Shown here: positions 8,830 through 17,343 of the stretch, in pieces
Layout: every line of letters starts with the position of its first letter
Position numbering within the stretch: the first letter of the stretch is position 1
DNA from: an uncultured archaeon
Lineage (GTDB): Archaea > Thermoproteota > Nitrososphaeria > JACIWG01
DNA length: 50,294 bases
Assembly: GCA_938034445.1 (NCBI GenBank)
Contig: CALHLD010000002.1
Coordinates: forward strand, 1 to 50,294
Direction: 5' to 3'
The notes under the pieces: generated by a model
What the model was told of the DNA's origin: nothing
Seen by the model: only the letters and a program-made list of their open reading frames with translations
Database searches by the model: none
Program-made: the position numbers and the translations under genes

Positions 8830-8952
8830 CCGCTTAAGCTTTAAAATTTGAATATTTAAAAGTTAAAAAAATAAAATGAAGTTGAAAAATTTGATTTTTA
8901 TCAAATAAATGAGTAAAGTTAATAAAAATAGCCTTATCACACAATTTATGAT

Positions 8953-9297
8953 ATGAAATGCTGTTTTTCATGTAAGTATTGGGATAAAGCGTCTAAGAAG
9001 GTGCCGGTTGATGTTAGAAAGGTTCCAAAAAAAGATGAGTATATAGAAGTGGTTTTTGAAAATAGAAGAGCATATATTCGTTCTTGGGAATGGGTTGCTA
9101 AAGAACCAGTTAACTTAAAAATGCTCTTAAGAAGGAGGCTTTGCTTTTATGGAAAGGGTATTATAGAACCATGGGATGAATGCGAAAATTATGTGCCAAA
9201 ATATTCTATTGAAATTACCTATTGCAGAGTTAAGGGTGTATGCCAATTTTCTAAAGACTGCCCCAAATATTCTTCTCTAATCTCATACATCTCTTAA
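8953..9297 (+). CDS. Small cysteine-rich protein, function unknown
   Basis: 114 residues with eight cysteines in three clusters: CCFSCKYW at residues 3-10, CFYG...WDECENY in the middle, and CRVKGVCQFSKDCPKY near the end. The spacing suggests metal binding, either zinc or an Fe-S cluster. I do not recognise a family. No signal peptide or membrane segment is visible. An AT-rich promoter lies upstream, and two DUF131 membrane-protein genes follow 41 bases downstream on the same strand, so they may share a transcript. Confidence 0.6.
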   Translation: MKCCFSCKYWDKASKKVPVDVRKVPKKDEYIEVVFENRRAYIRSWEWVAKEPVNLKMLLRRRLCFYGKGIIEPWDECENYVPKYSIEITYCRVKGVCQFSKDCPKYSSLISYIS

Positions 9298-9338
9298 ATT
9301 TTAAAGCTATTTCTCAACAACAAAATTTTATGTAAATA

Positions 9339-9617
9339 ATGCTTAAATTTTATTTTTTAGAACCTTCACCTATGTTGCCTATAGAGTTAGGGTTAACCTT
9401 TTTTATATTAGGTTTCATATTAATATTTATAGGTATTATTTTATCGATTTTTAGTAAGGTTGGTGCTGGAGAAGCTAAGGTTGAAGGTGGTGGTGTAGTG
9501 TTAATTGGACCTATACCAATAGCATTTGGCACGAGTGGTAAATGGGTGGTTATAGCGCTTGTTCTTATGTTAGCTTTAATGATAGTTTACATAATTTTTG
9601 GTAGGTGGCTTATCTAA
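9339..9617 (+). CDS. DUF131 (TIGR00304-like) membrane protein, copy 1
   Basis: 92 residues with two hydrophobic helices (about 17-41 and 70-90) around a glycine-rich loop containing GGGVVLIGPIPIAFG, the family signature. DUF131 proteins are short archaeal membrane proteins of unknown function. The start could be the ATG at 9339 or the in-frame ATG at 9372 (MLPIELGL); the latter gives the more usual N-terminus. The stop TAA overlaps the next gene's ATG by one base. Confidence 0.75.
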   Translation: MLKFYFLEPSPMLPIELGLTFFILGFILIFIGIILSIFSKVGAGEAKVEGGGVVLIGPIPIAFGTSGKWVVIALVLMLALMIVYIIFGRWLI

Positions 9618-9898
9618 TGAAGAAGAACATTCCAACCCTATTTATATTTGCTGGAATATTGTTATGCCTTATAGGTTTTGTAGTAATCCTTTTTGCCTCT
9701 ATTGCTCCAATTACTGGTGCAGGTGGCAACATCTCTACTGGTGGTATAATATTTATTGGCCCTTTTCCAATAGTCTTTGGAAGTGGTGAATACGGTTTAC
9801 AGCTCATATGGCTCTCTATAATAATACTTATACTAATGTTAATCATTTCTTACGCTTTCTTTAAAGGCTATAGTGAACGTGAGAAAGCTACTTTCTAA
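9617..9898 (+). CDS. DUF131 membrane protein, copy 2
   Basis: A second copy of the preceding family, about 93 residues, beginning MKKNIPTLFIFAGILLCLIG. It has two membrane segments and the loop GGIIFIGPFPIVFGSG. I chose the ATG at 9617 because AGGTGG at 9603-9608 is a well-placed ribosome-binding site and the ATG overlaps the previous TAA (TAATG). A GTG at 9605 would put the start inside that site. The tandem arrangement suggests a hetero-oligomer or recent duplication. It is convergent with pus10, overlapping its 3' end by 11 bases. Confidence 0.75.
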   Translation: MKKNIPTLFIFAGILLCLIGFVVILFASIAPITGAGGNISTGGIIFIGPFPIVFGSGEYGLQLIWLSIIILILMLIISYAFFKGYSEREKATF

Positions 9899-11192
9899 TT
9901 CCTATAACATCTAAAATTATTTTTCTAACATTGTTTTGTAAAATTTCTGCTATTGAAGGTTTTGTTCTACCATTGTCTCCATGTATGAATTCTTTCACAT
10001 ATGTTCCTGCATCACATTCAATTATAAGCTCCAATCTTCTTTTACCCAATATCCTATATTCTACATTTTTAACGACTCTTTCTCTTAGAAGGTCAGCTCT
10101 TCTATGTAAAACTCTTATCGGCGTCTTTTGAAGGATTCTGACACTTTTTATATTCGACAATTTTTCTAATTCTTTTTTATCCAGTTTTTTGTTGAACGTG
10201 ACTATTGCCTTATACACTTTATCATTCTTCGCCTCCTTTACAGCTATAACATCCTCTTTTGAAGCAAATTTTAGGTCACTGACTTGAACATACTTTGACC
10301 TATTAATTTCTGTCTTAACCTTATCTAAATCTATACTCCTAACTTTTGGGTCAACAATTTCTATAACAAACGGCCTATAGTCTAAGCATCTTACGTCAAT
10401 ATCTTCTCTTCCTGAACCATGGAAGCTAGATTTTTTCCCCTTCGTCATCTTAATAAGTGGTTTCTCGATTATCTGTTGGACTGAACTTCTATACATTTTT
10501 CCTCTCCAATTACATTTTTTGCACCCTTTACCCTTACATCTTTTGCAATACCATGTTGTTTGAGGTATGCCTCTAACAAGTTTCTTGTACCCTCCGTAAA
10601 TGTAAAGGCTTTTTGATTTTACCTCGATTTTTAGTTTTTTAAGGTTAACAAGTATTTGAAGTTGTGGATCACTATAATTTACGCTTTTACCGGTTTTTTC
10701 ACCTACACTTTTACCTACAATCCTATTTATCTCATCTTTAATGGATTCACTGTAGTCTGGAGAAATCTTAAGTATCATTTGATCTTTTTCATAGAGTGTT
10801 TTGTTTAAGACTGTTCCTACCAAAAAGTTTTCGAACTCGTAGGCTCTAACCTTTTTAATAGCTTCCTTGACAAGTTTTGGAATAATTTCTGTAAAAATAT
10901 TTTCGCAAACACTGCATACACTTTTATTTGATTGAACCTTTTCTAACCTTCTAAAATTATATTCTTGAAAATTTTCCATCTTCACATTAATATTTAGACC
11001 ACTATCTAACAATAATGCTATAAAATCTCTTACAATCTTACCTTTATCCTCATTTGTTTTTCCATACAATAGTTTGGAGAAGGTTCTTCCAAGGCATATA
11101 TTACATACATACCCTATGTTTAATATTTCAGAAGCTATCCTAACGATTTCCAGCTCACTTTCTTTTCCATTATGTAAGTCTTCTGTGCCCAT
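9888..11192 (-). CDS. pus10: tRNA pseudouridine(54/55) synthase Pus10
   Basis: 434 residues. The N-terminal part has CNICLG and CSVCEN zinc-binding pairs and a THUMP-like region. A second Cys-rich patch, WYCKRCKGKGCKKCNWRGKMY (about 217-237), precedes the catalytic PUS domain. FHGSGREDIDVRCLDYRPFVIEI contains the catalytic Asp within GREDIDVR. The C-terminal CDAGTYVKEFIHGDNGRTKPSI is also highly conserved. Archaeal Pus10 makes pseudouridine at tRNA positions 54 and 55. It begins 16 bases after nfnB on the same strand and may be cotranscribed with nfnAB. Confidence 0.93.
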   Translation of the reverse strand: MGTEDLHNGKESELEIVRIASEILNIGYVCNICLGRTFSKLLYGKTNEDKGKIVRDFIALLLDSGLNINVKMENFQEYNFRRLEKVQSNKSVCSVCENIFTEIIPKLVKEAIKKVRAYEFENFLVGTVLNKTLYEKDQMILKISPDYSESIKDEINRIVGKSVGEKTGKSVNYSDPQLQILVNLKKLKIEVKSKSLYIYGGYKKLVRGIPQTTWYCKRCKGKGCKKCNWRGKMYRSSVQQIIEKPLIKMTKGKKSSFHGSGREDIDVRCLDYRPFVIEIVDPKVRSIDLDKVKTEINRSKYVQVSDLKFASKEDVIAVKEAKNDKVYKAIVTFNKKLDKKELEKLSNIKSVRILQKTPIRVLHRRADLLRERVVKNVEYRILGKRRLELIIECDAGTYVKEFIHGDNGRTKPSIAEILQNNVRKIILDVIGIRK

Positions 11193-11208
11193 ATGCTTTT
11201 ATCTTACC

Positions 11209-12606
11209 CTAAATGCTCTTACTCATCAAAGTCTTATTTATGCTTGCAGCCGCTCTTTTTCCGTCTCCTATAGCTTGGATTACCGTTGCAGATCCCCTAA
11301 TAATGTCTCCTCCAGCCCAAACCCTTTCTAGAGAAGTTCTTGCCTCATAATCGACTACAATATATCCATCTTTGTCCAATTTTAGTTCGGGAACAGTTTG
11401 AGTAAAAACTTTATTAGCTTTTTGTCCTATCGCTAAAATGATCATGTCTCCATCAATGGAAAAGTTTGAACCCTCTATTGGGACAGGAACAGATCTTCCT
11501 GTTTCATCAATGTAGGTTAGCTGATTTTTTACTAGCTCAACCTTAATAACATGATTATTTTCATCACCAATGAATCTAACAGGGTTTACTAATGGTAAAA
11601 TCTTGACACCCTCTTCTTTAGCACGCAATACTTCCTCTCTTCTTGCAGGCATATCGTCTTCACTTCTTCTATAAGCGATTTTTACTTCTTCAACACCCAT
11701 TCTTACTGCAACTCTTGCAGAATCTACTGCCGTATTGCCTCCCCCTATGACGATAACTTTTTTTCCAACATCTATTGGTGTATCGTATCTTGGGAAAAGA
11801 TAGGCTTTCATTAAAACGGTTCTTACAAGAAATTCGTTTGCCGTGTATATGCCTCCCAAATTTACTCCAGGTACTTCTAAAACTACTGGTGCACCAGCAC
11901 CTATGCCTAAAAAAACTGCATCGTATCCATCATCAAAAATCTCTTTTAGGCTCACACTCTTTCCAATACAAAAGTTTGTACGAATCTTAACACCACTATC
12001 TTCTAACGTTTTTATCTCTTTTTCGACAACATCTTTTGGTAATCTAAACTCTGGTATTCCATAAATTAGAACACCCCCAGGTTTATGAAGAGCTTCAAAA
12101 ACTGTAACCTCATAGCCTAGTTTAATCAGGTCTCCAGCAACTGTTAAGCCTGCGGGGCCGGAGCCGACGACTGCAACCTTTTTACCATTAAAAGCTTTAC
12201 ATGCAAACCTTTTCCACCCCTTCTTTAAAGCAAGGTCTGCAACAAATCTTTCAAGCAATCCGATGGAAATTGGAACTCCTCTTCTACCCAAAATGCATGC
12301 CTTTTCACACTGCATTTCAACTTGACATACTCTTCCAGTAACAGCTGGTAAACTGTTTGTTTCACAAATTATCTCTATAGCCTTTTTATAGTCCCCCTCT
12401 CTTATTGCTTTTATAAAATTTGGAATTTTCACGTTTGCTGGGCACCCTGCCACACAGTATGCTTTAGCACATTGCAAACATCGGGACGCCTCCCTCTTAA
12501 CCTGCTCCTCTGTTAATCCCAGGTTCACTTCCTTAAATGTACTTATTCTCTCTTCTATCGGTAAAAGTTGTGGGGCTTCCCTTAAACTTTTCTCTTCCCT
12601 AAACAT
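11209..12606 (-). CDS. nfnB: NADH-dependent ferredoxin:NADP+ oxidoreductase / sulfide dehydrogenase, large subunit (GltD-like)
   Basis: About 465 residues from the ATG at 12606 (MFREEKSLREA). A longer frame starts at 12648, but the 12606 ATG overlaps the nfnA stop by 8 bases and gives the usual N-terminus. Cysteine groups CLQCAKAYCVAGCPA and VCQVEMQCEKAC bind two [4Fe-4S] clusters. VVGSGPAGLTVAGDL binds FAD and VIGGGNTAVDSARVAVRMG binds NADP(H). AGGDIIRGSATVIQAIGDGKRAA is the C-terminal FAD motif. Together with NfnA this forms the flavin-based bifurcating transhydrogenase or the related sulfide dehydrogenase, balancing NADPH, NADH and ferredoxin. Glutamate synthase is less likely because no large GltB is present. 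Confidence 0.82.
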   Translation of the reverse strand: MFREEKSLREAPQLLPIEERISTFKEVNLGLTEEQVKREASRCLQCAKAYCVAGCPANVKIPNFIKAIREGDYKKAIEIICETNSLPAVTGRVCQVEMQCEKACILGRRGVPISIGLLERFVADLALKKGWKRFACKAFNGKKVAVVGSGPAGLTVAGDLIKLGYEVTVFEALHKPGGVLIYGIPEFRLPKDVVEKEIKTLEDSGVKIRTNFCIGKSVSLKEIFDDGYDAVFLGIGAGAPVVLEVPGVNLGGIYTANEFLVRTVLMKAYLFPRYDTPIDVGKKVIVIGGGNTAVDSARVAVRMGVEEVKIAYRRSEDDMPARREEVLRAKEEGVKILPLVNPVRFIGDENNHVIKVELVKNQLTYIDETGRSVPVPIEGSNFSIDGDMIILAIGQKANKVFTQTVPELKLDKDGYIVVDYEARTSLERVWAGGDIIRGSATVIQAIGDGKRAAASINKTLMSKSI

Positions 12607-13435
12607 GACATTGGCACCTCGTAAAATCTTCGAAAGCTTTTTTCTCATACTTTATGTAAGTTTTTAATCTTGACTCAAGTGTGTCAAAGTCAAGTAAATG
12701 TGCATCAAAATCAGGTCCATCTACACACGCAAACTTTATTTCTCCGCCAACTATAACTCTACAGACTCCACACATACCTGTTCCATCTATCATTATAGGA
12801 TTTGCACTAACAACTGTCTTAATATTATGTGCACGCGTAACTTTGCTGACAGCCTTCATCATGGGCACAGGGCCAACCGCATATACATAATTTATTTCAC
12901 GCCCCTCCTCGATAAGCTTTTTTAGAGCATCTGAAACAAAACCTTTAAATCCATATGAACCGTCGTCTGTACAAACATAAACTTCATTACAAATAGATTT
13001 GACTTCTTCTACAAGTATAAGCTTGTTTAAACTTCTTGCTCCAATAATAGCAATGACATCGTTTCCTACTTGCTTTAAAGCTCTTATCTGAGGTAAGATT
13101 TCAGCAACCCCAACCCCTCCACCAACTAGAGCAACCTTCCCATATCTTTTAATCTCTGACGGTTTGCCTAGTGGGCCTGCAATAGAATAAATTTGCTCTC
13201 CAACATTTTTTGAAGCAAGTAATGCAGTTGTCTTTCCAACAACTTGGAATATCAGTGAAATTGTTCCATCATAGAAGTTTCCATCAACTATTGTCAAAGG
13301 AATACGTTCACCGTTTTCATTAACCATTAGCACCACAAACTGTCCTGGTTTCCAACTTTTTGCTACATGAGGTGCTTTAATAATCATCTTGAATATGCCT
13401 TCTGTAAGTTGAACCTTATCGACTATAGTGTGCAT
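12599..13435 (-). CDS. nfnA: NfnA / sulfide dehydrogenase small subunit (FAD, [2Fe-2S])
   Basis: 278 residues of the ferredoxin-NADP reductase superfamily. The N-terminal FAD-binding barrel includes WKPGQFVVLMVNENGERIPLTI. The NAD-binding half begins VALVGGGVGVAEILPQIRALKQ, with a YAVGPVPMMKAV strand. Near the C-terminus GMCGVCRV...KFACVDGP binds a [2Fe-2S] cluster. It partners NfnB, whose ATG overlaps its stop. It is the first gene of a probable nfnA-nfnB-pus10 transcript. Dihydroorotate dehydrogenase electron-transfer subunit is a related alternative, but the NfnB neighbour settles it. Confidence 0.85.
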   Translation of the reverse strand: MHTIVDKVQLTEGIFKMIIKAPHVAKSWKPGQFVVLMVNENGERIPLTIVDGNFYDGTISLIFQVVGKTTALLASKNVGEQIYSIAGPLGKPSEIKRYGKVALVGGGVGVAEILPQIRALKQVGNDVIAIIGARSLNKLILVEEVKSICNEVYVCTDDGSYGFKGFVSDALKKLIEEGREINYVYAVGPVPMMKAVSKVTRAHNIKTVVSANPIMIDGTGMCGVCRVIVGGEIKFACVDGPDFDAHLLDFDTLESRLKTYIKYEKKAFEDFTRCQCHV

Positions 13436-13559
13436 AAGTGTATCAGTCCTATTTTATAGCACATACTATTAATACTTTACTTTTTTAATTTTTAATTATA
13501 AAAAATTGCAAATATTTTAAAGTTCTAGTGCGTAGACGATTTTTGTCCCAATAGCATTT

Positions 13560-14318
13560 TTATCCAAAGGGGCCTGTCGCTACTCCTTCTCCGACCCGAT
13601 TAAGTTTGAAAACTAGATCTTCACCATCATCTCCAACGAGTCTAATTTCAATCTCATCCTTTTCCACGTACCCGTTTTCATTAAACGGTGGACTGTGTCC
13701 TGGAATTATTATTGCAGGTTTCAGTTCCTTAACTTTGGTTACACTCTTTTTAGCCTCCTCTTTGTCATAAAATATTATATCAGGATATCCCTTTTTTATA
13801 GTCCTATAGTAGGGGATTGCATCTCCAGAAACTATGACATTTCCTTTCTCCGTTTTAACAAGCACTGAAACATGTCCAATAGTATGCCCGAATGTATTTA
13901 ATGTATAAACGTTTTCGGTCACTTTAAACATATCAGTACCTATGGGGTTCAATTTCATTTTATCCAGTAATGATTGTTTGAACACCTTTGTAGCTAAATC
14001 TTCTTTACCGAAAAGGTTCCCGTTTTCCAATTCTCTCTTGTGAAGAAAGACTTCACTTTTTTCAAAAAGGTCTATGTTTGCACAATGGTCCCAGTTTATG
14101 TGTGTTAGTATCACATAATCTATATCACTTGGGCTTAGGCCAACATTTTTTAAACTCTCCTCTAACCTGAGCCTGGTACCATAATGGCCAACATCAACAA
14201 GAATATTTTTTCCATTATCATATATTAATGTAGAAGTTGAAGCGCCTAAGGTTCCATAATTTGTTCTTAAAATTGTCCCTTTCACAATTCTCACAATATT
14301 TTCATATGCGACAACCAT
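13560..14318 (-). CDS. Metallo-beta-lactamase-fold hydrolase, lactonase-like
   Basis: 252 residues. The metal motif is HINWDHCAN (about 93-101), so the second His of the usual HxHxDH is Asn. Downstream are GHTIGHVSVLV (His), VSGDAIPYY (Asp) and IIPGHSPP (His), giving an otherwise complete di-metal site. The order and length fit AHL-lactonase/glyoxalase-II-like hydrolases; the substrate is unknown. HxNxDH variants are known in this superfamily, so the gene is not necessarily inactive. It stands alone, with 124 bases separating it from nfnA. Confidence 0.7.
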   Translation of the reverse strand: MVVAYENIVRIVKGTILRTNYGTLGASTSTLIYDNGKNILVDVGHYGTRLRLEESLKNVGLSPSDIDYVILTHINWDHCANIDLFEKSEVFLHKRELENGNLFGKEDLATKVFKQSLLDKMKLNPIGTDMFKVTENVYTLNTFGHTIGHVSVLVKTEKGNVIVSGDAIPYYRTIKKGYPDIIFYDKEEAKKSVTKVKELKPAIIIPGHSPPFNENGYVEKDEIEIRLVGDDGEDLVFKLNRVGEGVATGPFG

Positions 14319-14412
14319 ATCAATCGTATCGATTTTTAAAATATCTAATAATATATACTTTTAAAGTCTATTTGGGTTAAAAGCTTAAAAGTGCTAGTAT
14401 ATTATATTAAAG

Positions 14413-14976
14413 ATGATGCATATGTCTTCGACTGGAGAAAAGAAATTTAAAGGCTGGATTGTTTCTCTTGACAAGCACAAGTCTCCAATACCAGAAACTG
14501 TCATATACTTTAATGCTGCAAGAGACTTGAATACCGTAACAGGAAAGATATTACCTCTCTCCTGGATAAAATCACTTAATGCTAATCTCAACAAGTTTTC
14601 AAACTATCATTTAAGTAAATGCATAAACAAAATTGTTTCACCAGACGGTGAGGATATGACCGAATACATGATCTTTGCAGTTTTAGCTTCGAAAAAGGAT
14701 TCTATAAAATCATATTCAGACAACACTTACAGCATTCCCCCATCAGATGTACCCCTATACAGTAAGGTTGGGTTACTTATTAGTGTCTCAGAAGATAATC
14801 AAGTCGGCCTATTCGGATTAAGGCCATATGAGTTATTCAATTCTGTTGCATCTAGGCCTGTGCGCGCCAAAATTTTAGAATCACTTATAGTTAATAGGCC
14901 TGACTTTTGGGAAGAGGTGTACATTCTAGTAACTGCAGACTATGATTGGAGTAAAATCTTTTACACAAGTAAATGA
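14413..14976 (+). CDS. Protein of unknown function, 187 aa
   Basis: I do not recognise this soluble 187-residue protein. It has no membrane segment, no signal peptide and a single cysteine. A mixed alpha/beta character is suggested by KGWIVSLDKHKSPIPETVIYFNAARDLN, EYMIFAVLASKK and VGLLISVSEDNQVGLFG. The gene is a clear reading frame preceded by TATA-like CTTAAAAG (14385-14392) and TATATTAT (about 14398-14405). These allow leaderless starts at the ATG of 14413 or 14422. It lies 147 bases upstream of the transaldolase-like gene on the same strand; a functional link is only a guess. Confidence 0.6.
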   Translation: MMHMSSTGEKKFKGWIVSLDKHKSPIPETVIYFNAARDLNTVTGKILPLSWIKSLNANLNKFSNYHLSKCINKIVSPDGEDMTEYMIFAVLASKKDSIKSYSDNTYSIPPSDVPLYSKVGLLISVSEDNQVGLFGLRPYELFNSVASRPVRAKILESLIVNRPDFWEEVYILVTADYDWSKIFYTSK

Positions 14977-15123
14977 TTTACAAACGGGCTTTAAAATATT
15001 CTAATTTCTTTTAATCATAAATGATAATATTTTTGGAACTTTTGAGTATTATTCTAAATTTTTAGAGTATAAGTTTATGTTAGATTTTAGGAAAATAAAT
15101 AAATATTTTGATATTTTAATCTA

Positions 15124-17265
15124 ATGCACAGGCGAAGAACTATGACAAGTGTTTTAGAATTCATGAATATTAGGCCTAAAAGTTTGTCATTTCCAATCGA
15201 CAGCACTGACCACGTGGATCATGTGGTAAAGCTTGCATTAAATGGTCATGACAAGCTTGCTGCAGACCATTTATTAAACAAGGAAATGATTGGATCATTG
15301 GATTCTACAGTTGGAAGTATAGCGAGAAGACTTTCACTAGAATTTTATGCAAGTAAAAATTTTGGTCCCCAAGAATCTCAGCTTAATAGATTTAAAATCT
15401 ATAATGTCTTAGCACAAATTGCATTAAACCTTTTCGGTTATGAAAGAATAATTGTTGGTTTCAATGAATATGAAGTTAACCGATCACTTGACTACGTTTT
15501 CCAAACCCTGTCAGAGTTAGAGTCGTCTGAAAAGAAAATGTTCTCTTCTCCTACAGCTAAAGTGGCTGTTAATAGGATTTTGTCTGATATGAAAATTGTC
15601 ATGTCAAAGTTCTATAGGGCTCCCGGCTCCATGATATCTAAGATGGCTGAATCGATTGAAAAGAAACTTGATGAAGAAAATATCTTATACAGTTTTTTGA
15701 AGGCGTCAAAGGATGAGATTCAGAAAAATATATACTATCGTTTAAGTTTAAGTAACAATAGGTTTGGAAACGATTATGCTTTAGGATTAAGATGGCTAAG
15801 GCACTTAGGTTTTGTTCAAGTTTCAACAAACCCTGTGCTTGCAGCCGCAGCATATGTTGATGATGAAAGCTTATGGGAAGGATATTGTGGTGAAAGTTTT
15901 TGTGCAGACTTTAAAACAGTAGTTGATGAGAATCCAAAATGGGTTGCCTCACCCGAAACTTACGCTGACGAGATGACGATGAAGGCTACAGAGGTTTCAG
16001 TCTTCCCCAACCTTGCAGTATTTAGACCCATAGCTATTGCATCAAACTTTGAACATGGTATGGTGAGCTATCAGCTTAATCCACACGTTAGTGCAAGTGT
16101 TGAAGGAAGCTTAAAGGATGCGCTACAAATATATTCTGACGCCTACGAGTTCCTAAAAAAATATGATTCTTACCTGCTTTGGGGATACAAAAATAGGGAT
16201 GTTGAAATAGGACGTCCGAACCTTGTTTTCAAGGTTCCGGGAAACAATTCTGCTGCAATAGAGATAACATGTATGCTGGAAAGTCTAGGTATTGGAACAA
16301 ACAATACTGAAACCTATACAGTTTCACAGGAAGCATACCTTATAATATCAAAGATTGATGGTAGGGCGAAGGCTGTAAAAAAAGGTTTCCATGTTACAAC
16401 ATCCTACGAGACTACAATGTGTGGCAGATTAAATGATCATCTACGTGAACTTCAAGCTGAAATGTTACTTAATAGGGTGTGGGCCTGTGAGTCAGGCAAG
16501 TTTCTAGTAATGGAGTTGGCTAAAGCTTTTGGTCTTCAAGGATTTGAAACTATGTCAAAGGACACCCTTATTAGAACCTTAAGTGACCGTAAGTATCTAG
16601 GCAGTTTAACTAATGAAAACTTTGTTAAAATAATTTTGGCTTCAAAAATCTTAGGCTCCTCTGAAAAGGATATTATCCGATATTTAGAAATGCTGGAGGA
16701 CGATATTGGAAAAGCCGGCATTGCTGTAAGCCAAATACTCTTCAGACTCTTCTTTACACCAGAAAGTAGAAGTAAATGGTTCAATTATATTAAACAAAAG
16801 TATGGGTTAAATGATAGTCAAGCAAATGAGGTACTAGACGGCATACATGTGCTTCCAGCGTCAAAGAGGAAGCCGAGAGAAACTCTTCTAACCCTATCTC
16901 CAAATAATATGACTAACACAGAATTTCCAAACCATCAAACTAATGTAATGTTGGAAAGTTTAAAAGAAGGCTTTGATATTAAAATGTATGATAATGCTGT
17001 AATTAATCTAATGGTTGATAAAGAATCGATTTATCGCTTAACCGAATTATATGATATAAAAGAAGACTGTAGACTCGCCCTAGAACTTACGCCTGAACTT
17101 AAAAGTTTCTTTAAAGAAGTCGGTATAGACGTAGATGTAGGAGAAAGAGGCATTAAACCTGAAGATTGGCCGAAGTTCGGTGCTGTAATAAAAACCAAAA
17201 CAGAGTTCACGAACGCGTACAATGATTTTAAGGCTAAGGTCCTAAGTTTCATAATAAAATCTTAA
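15124..17265 (+). CDS. Large transaldolase-family protein (713 aa)
   Basis: The middle of this protein reads like a transaldolase barrel. LGFVQVSTNPVLAAA (about 228-242) matches the TTNP strand. NLVFKVPGNNSAAIEI (about 366-381) supplies a Lys at 370 where the Schiff-base lysine belongs. LGIGTNNTETYTVSQEA (about 388-404) matches GIxxNxTLxFSxxQA, and MCGRLNDH (about 432-439) resembles FVGRIDDW. About 215 N-terminal and 250 C-terminal residues, mostly helical, have no counterpart in standard transaldolases (about 220-340 residues). It may interconvert sugar phosphates, feeding erythrose 4-phosphate metabolism beside the split transketolase, or act as another aldolase. An AATAAATA element at 15095-15102 supports a leaderless ATG at 15124. 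Confidence 0.6.
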   Translation: MHRRRTMTSVLEFMNIRPKSLSFPIDSTDHVDHVVKLALNGHDKLAADHLLNKEMIGSLDSTVGSIARRLSLEFYASKNFGPQESQLNRFKIYNVLAQIALNLFGYERIIVGFNEYEVNRSLDYVFQTLSELESSEKKMFSSPTAKVAVNRILSDMKIVMSKFYRAPGSMISKMAESIEKKLDEENILYSFLKASKDEIQKNIYYRLSLSNNRFGNDYALGLRWLRHLGFVQVSTNPVLAAAAYVDDESLWEGYCGESFCADFKTVVDENPKWVASPETYADEMTMKATEVSVFPNLAVFRPIAIASNFEHGMVSYQLNPHVSASVEGSLKDALQIYSDAYEFLKKYDSYLLWGYKNRDVEIGRPNLVFKVPGNNSAAIEITCMLESLGIGTNNTETYTVSQEAYLIISKIDGRAKAVKKGFHVTTSYETTMCGRLNDHLRELQAEMLLNRVWACESGKFLVMELAKAFGLQGFETMSKDTLIRTLSDRKYLGSLTNENFVKIILASKILGSSEKDIIRYLEMLEDDIGKAGIAVSQILFRLFFTPESRSKWFNYIKQKYGLNDSQANEVLDGIHVLPASKRKPRETLLTLSPNNMTNTEFPNHQTNVMLESLKEGFDIKMYDNAVINLMVDKESIYRLTELYDIKEDCRLALELTPELKSFFKEVGIDVDVGERGIKPEDWPKFGAVIKTKTEFTNAYNDFKAKVLSFIIKS

Positions 17266-17343
17266 TAAACTATACTTCATTCTTTCACTTTTATTTAACG
17301 TAAACTTTATTTACTCACTAAGGAGTATTCTGGATGGTATAAA

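Noticed and set aside
14394-14594. Minus-strand frame opposite the 187-residue gene
   Set aside because: It is antisense to a better frame with a TATA box; no homology or ribosome-binding site is apparent.
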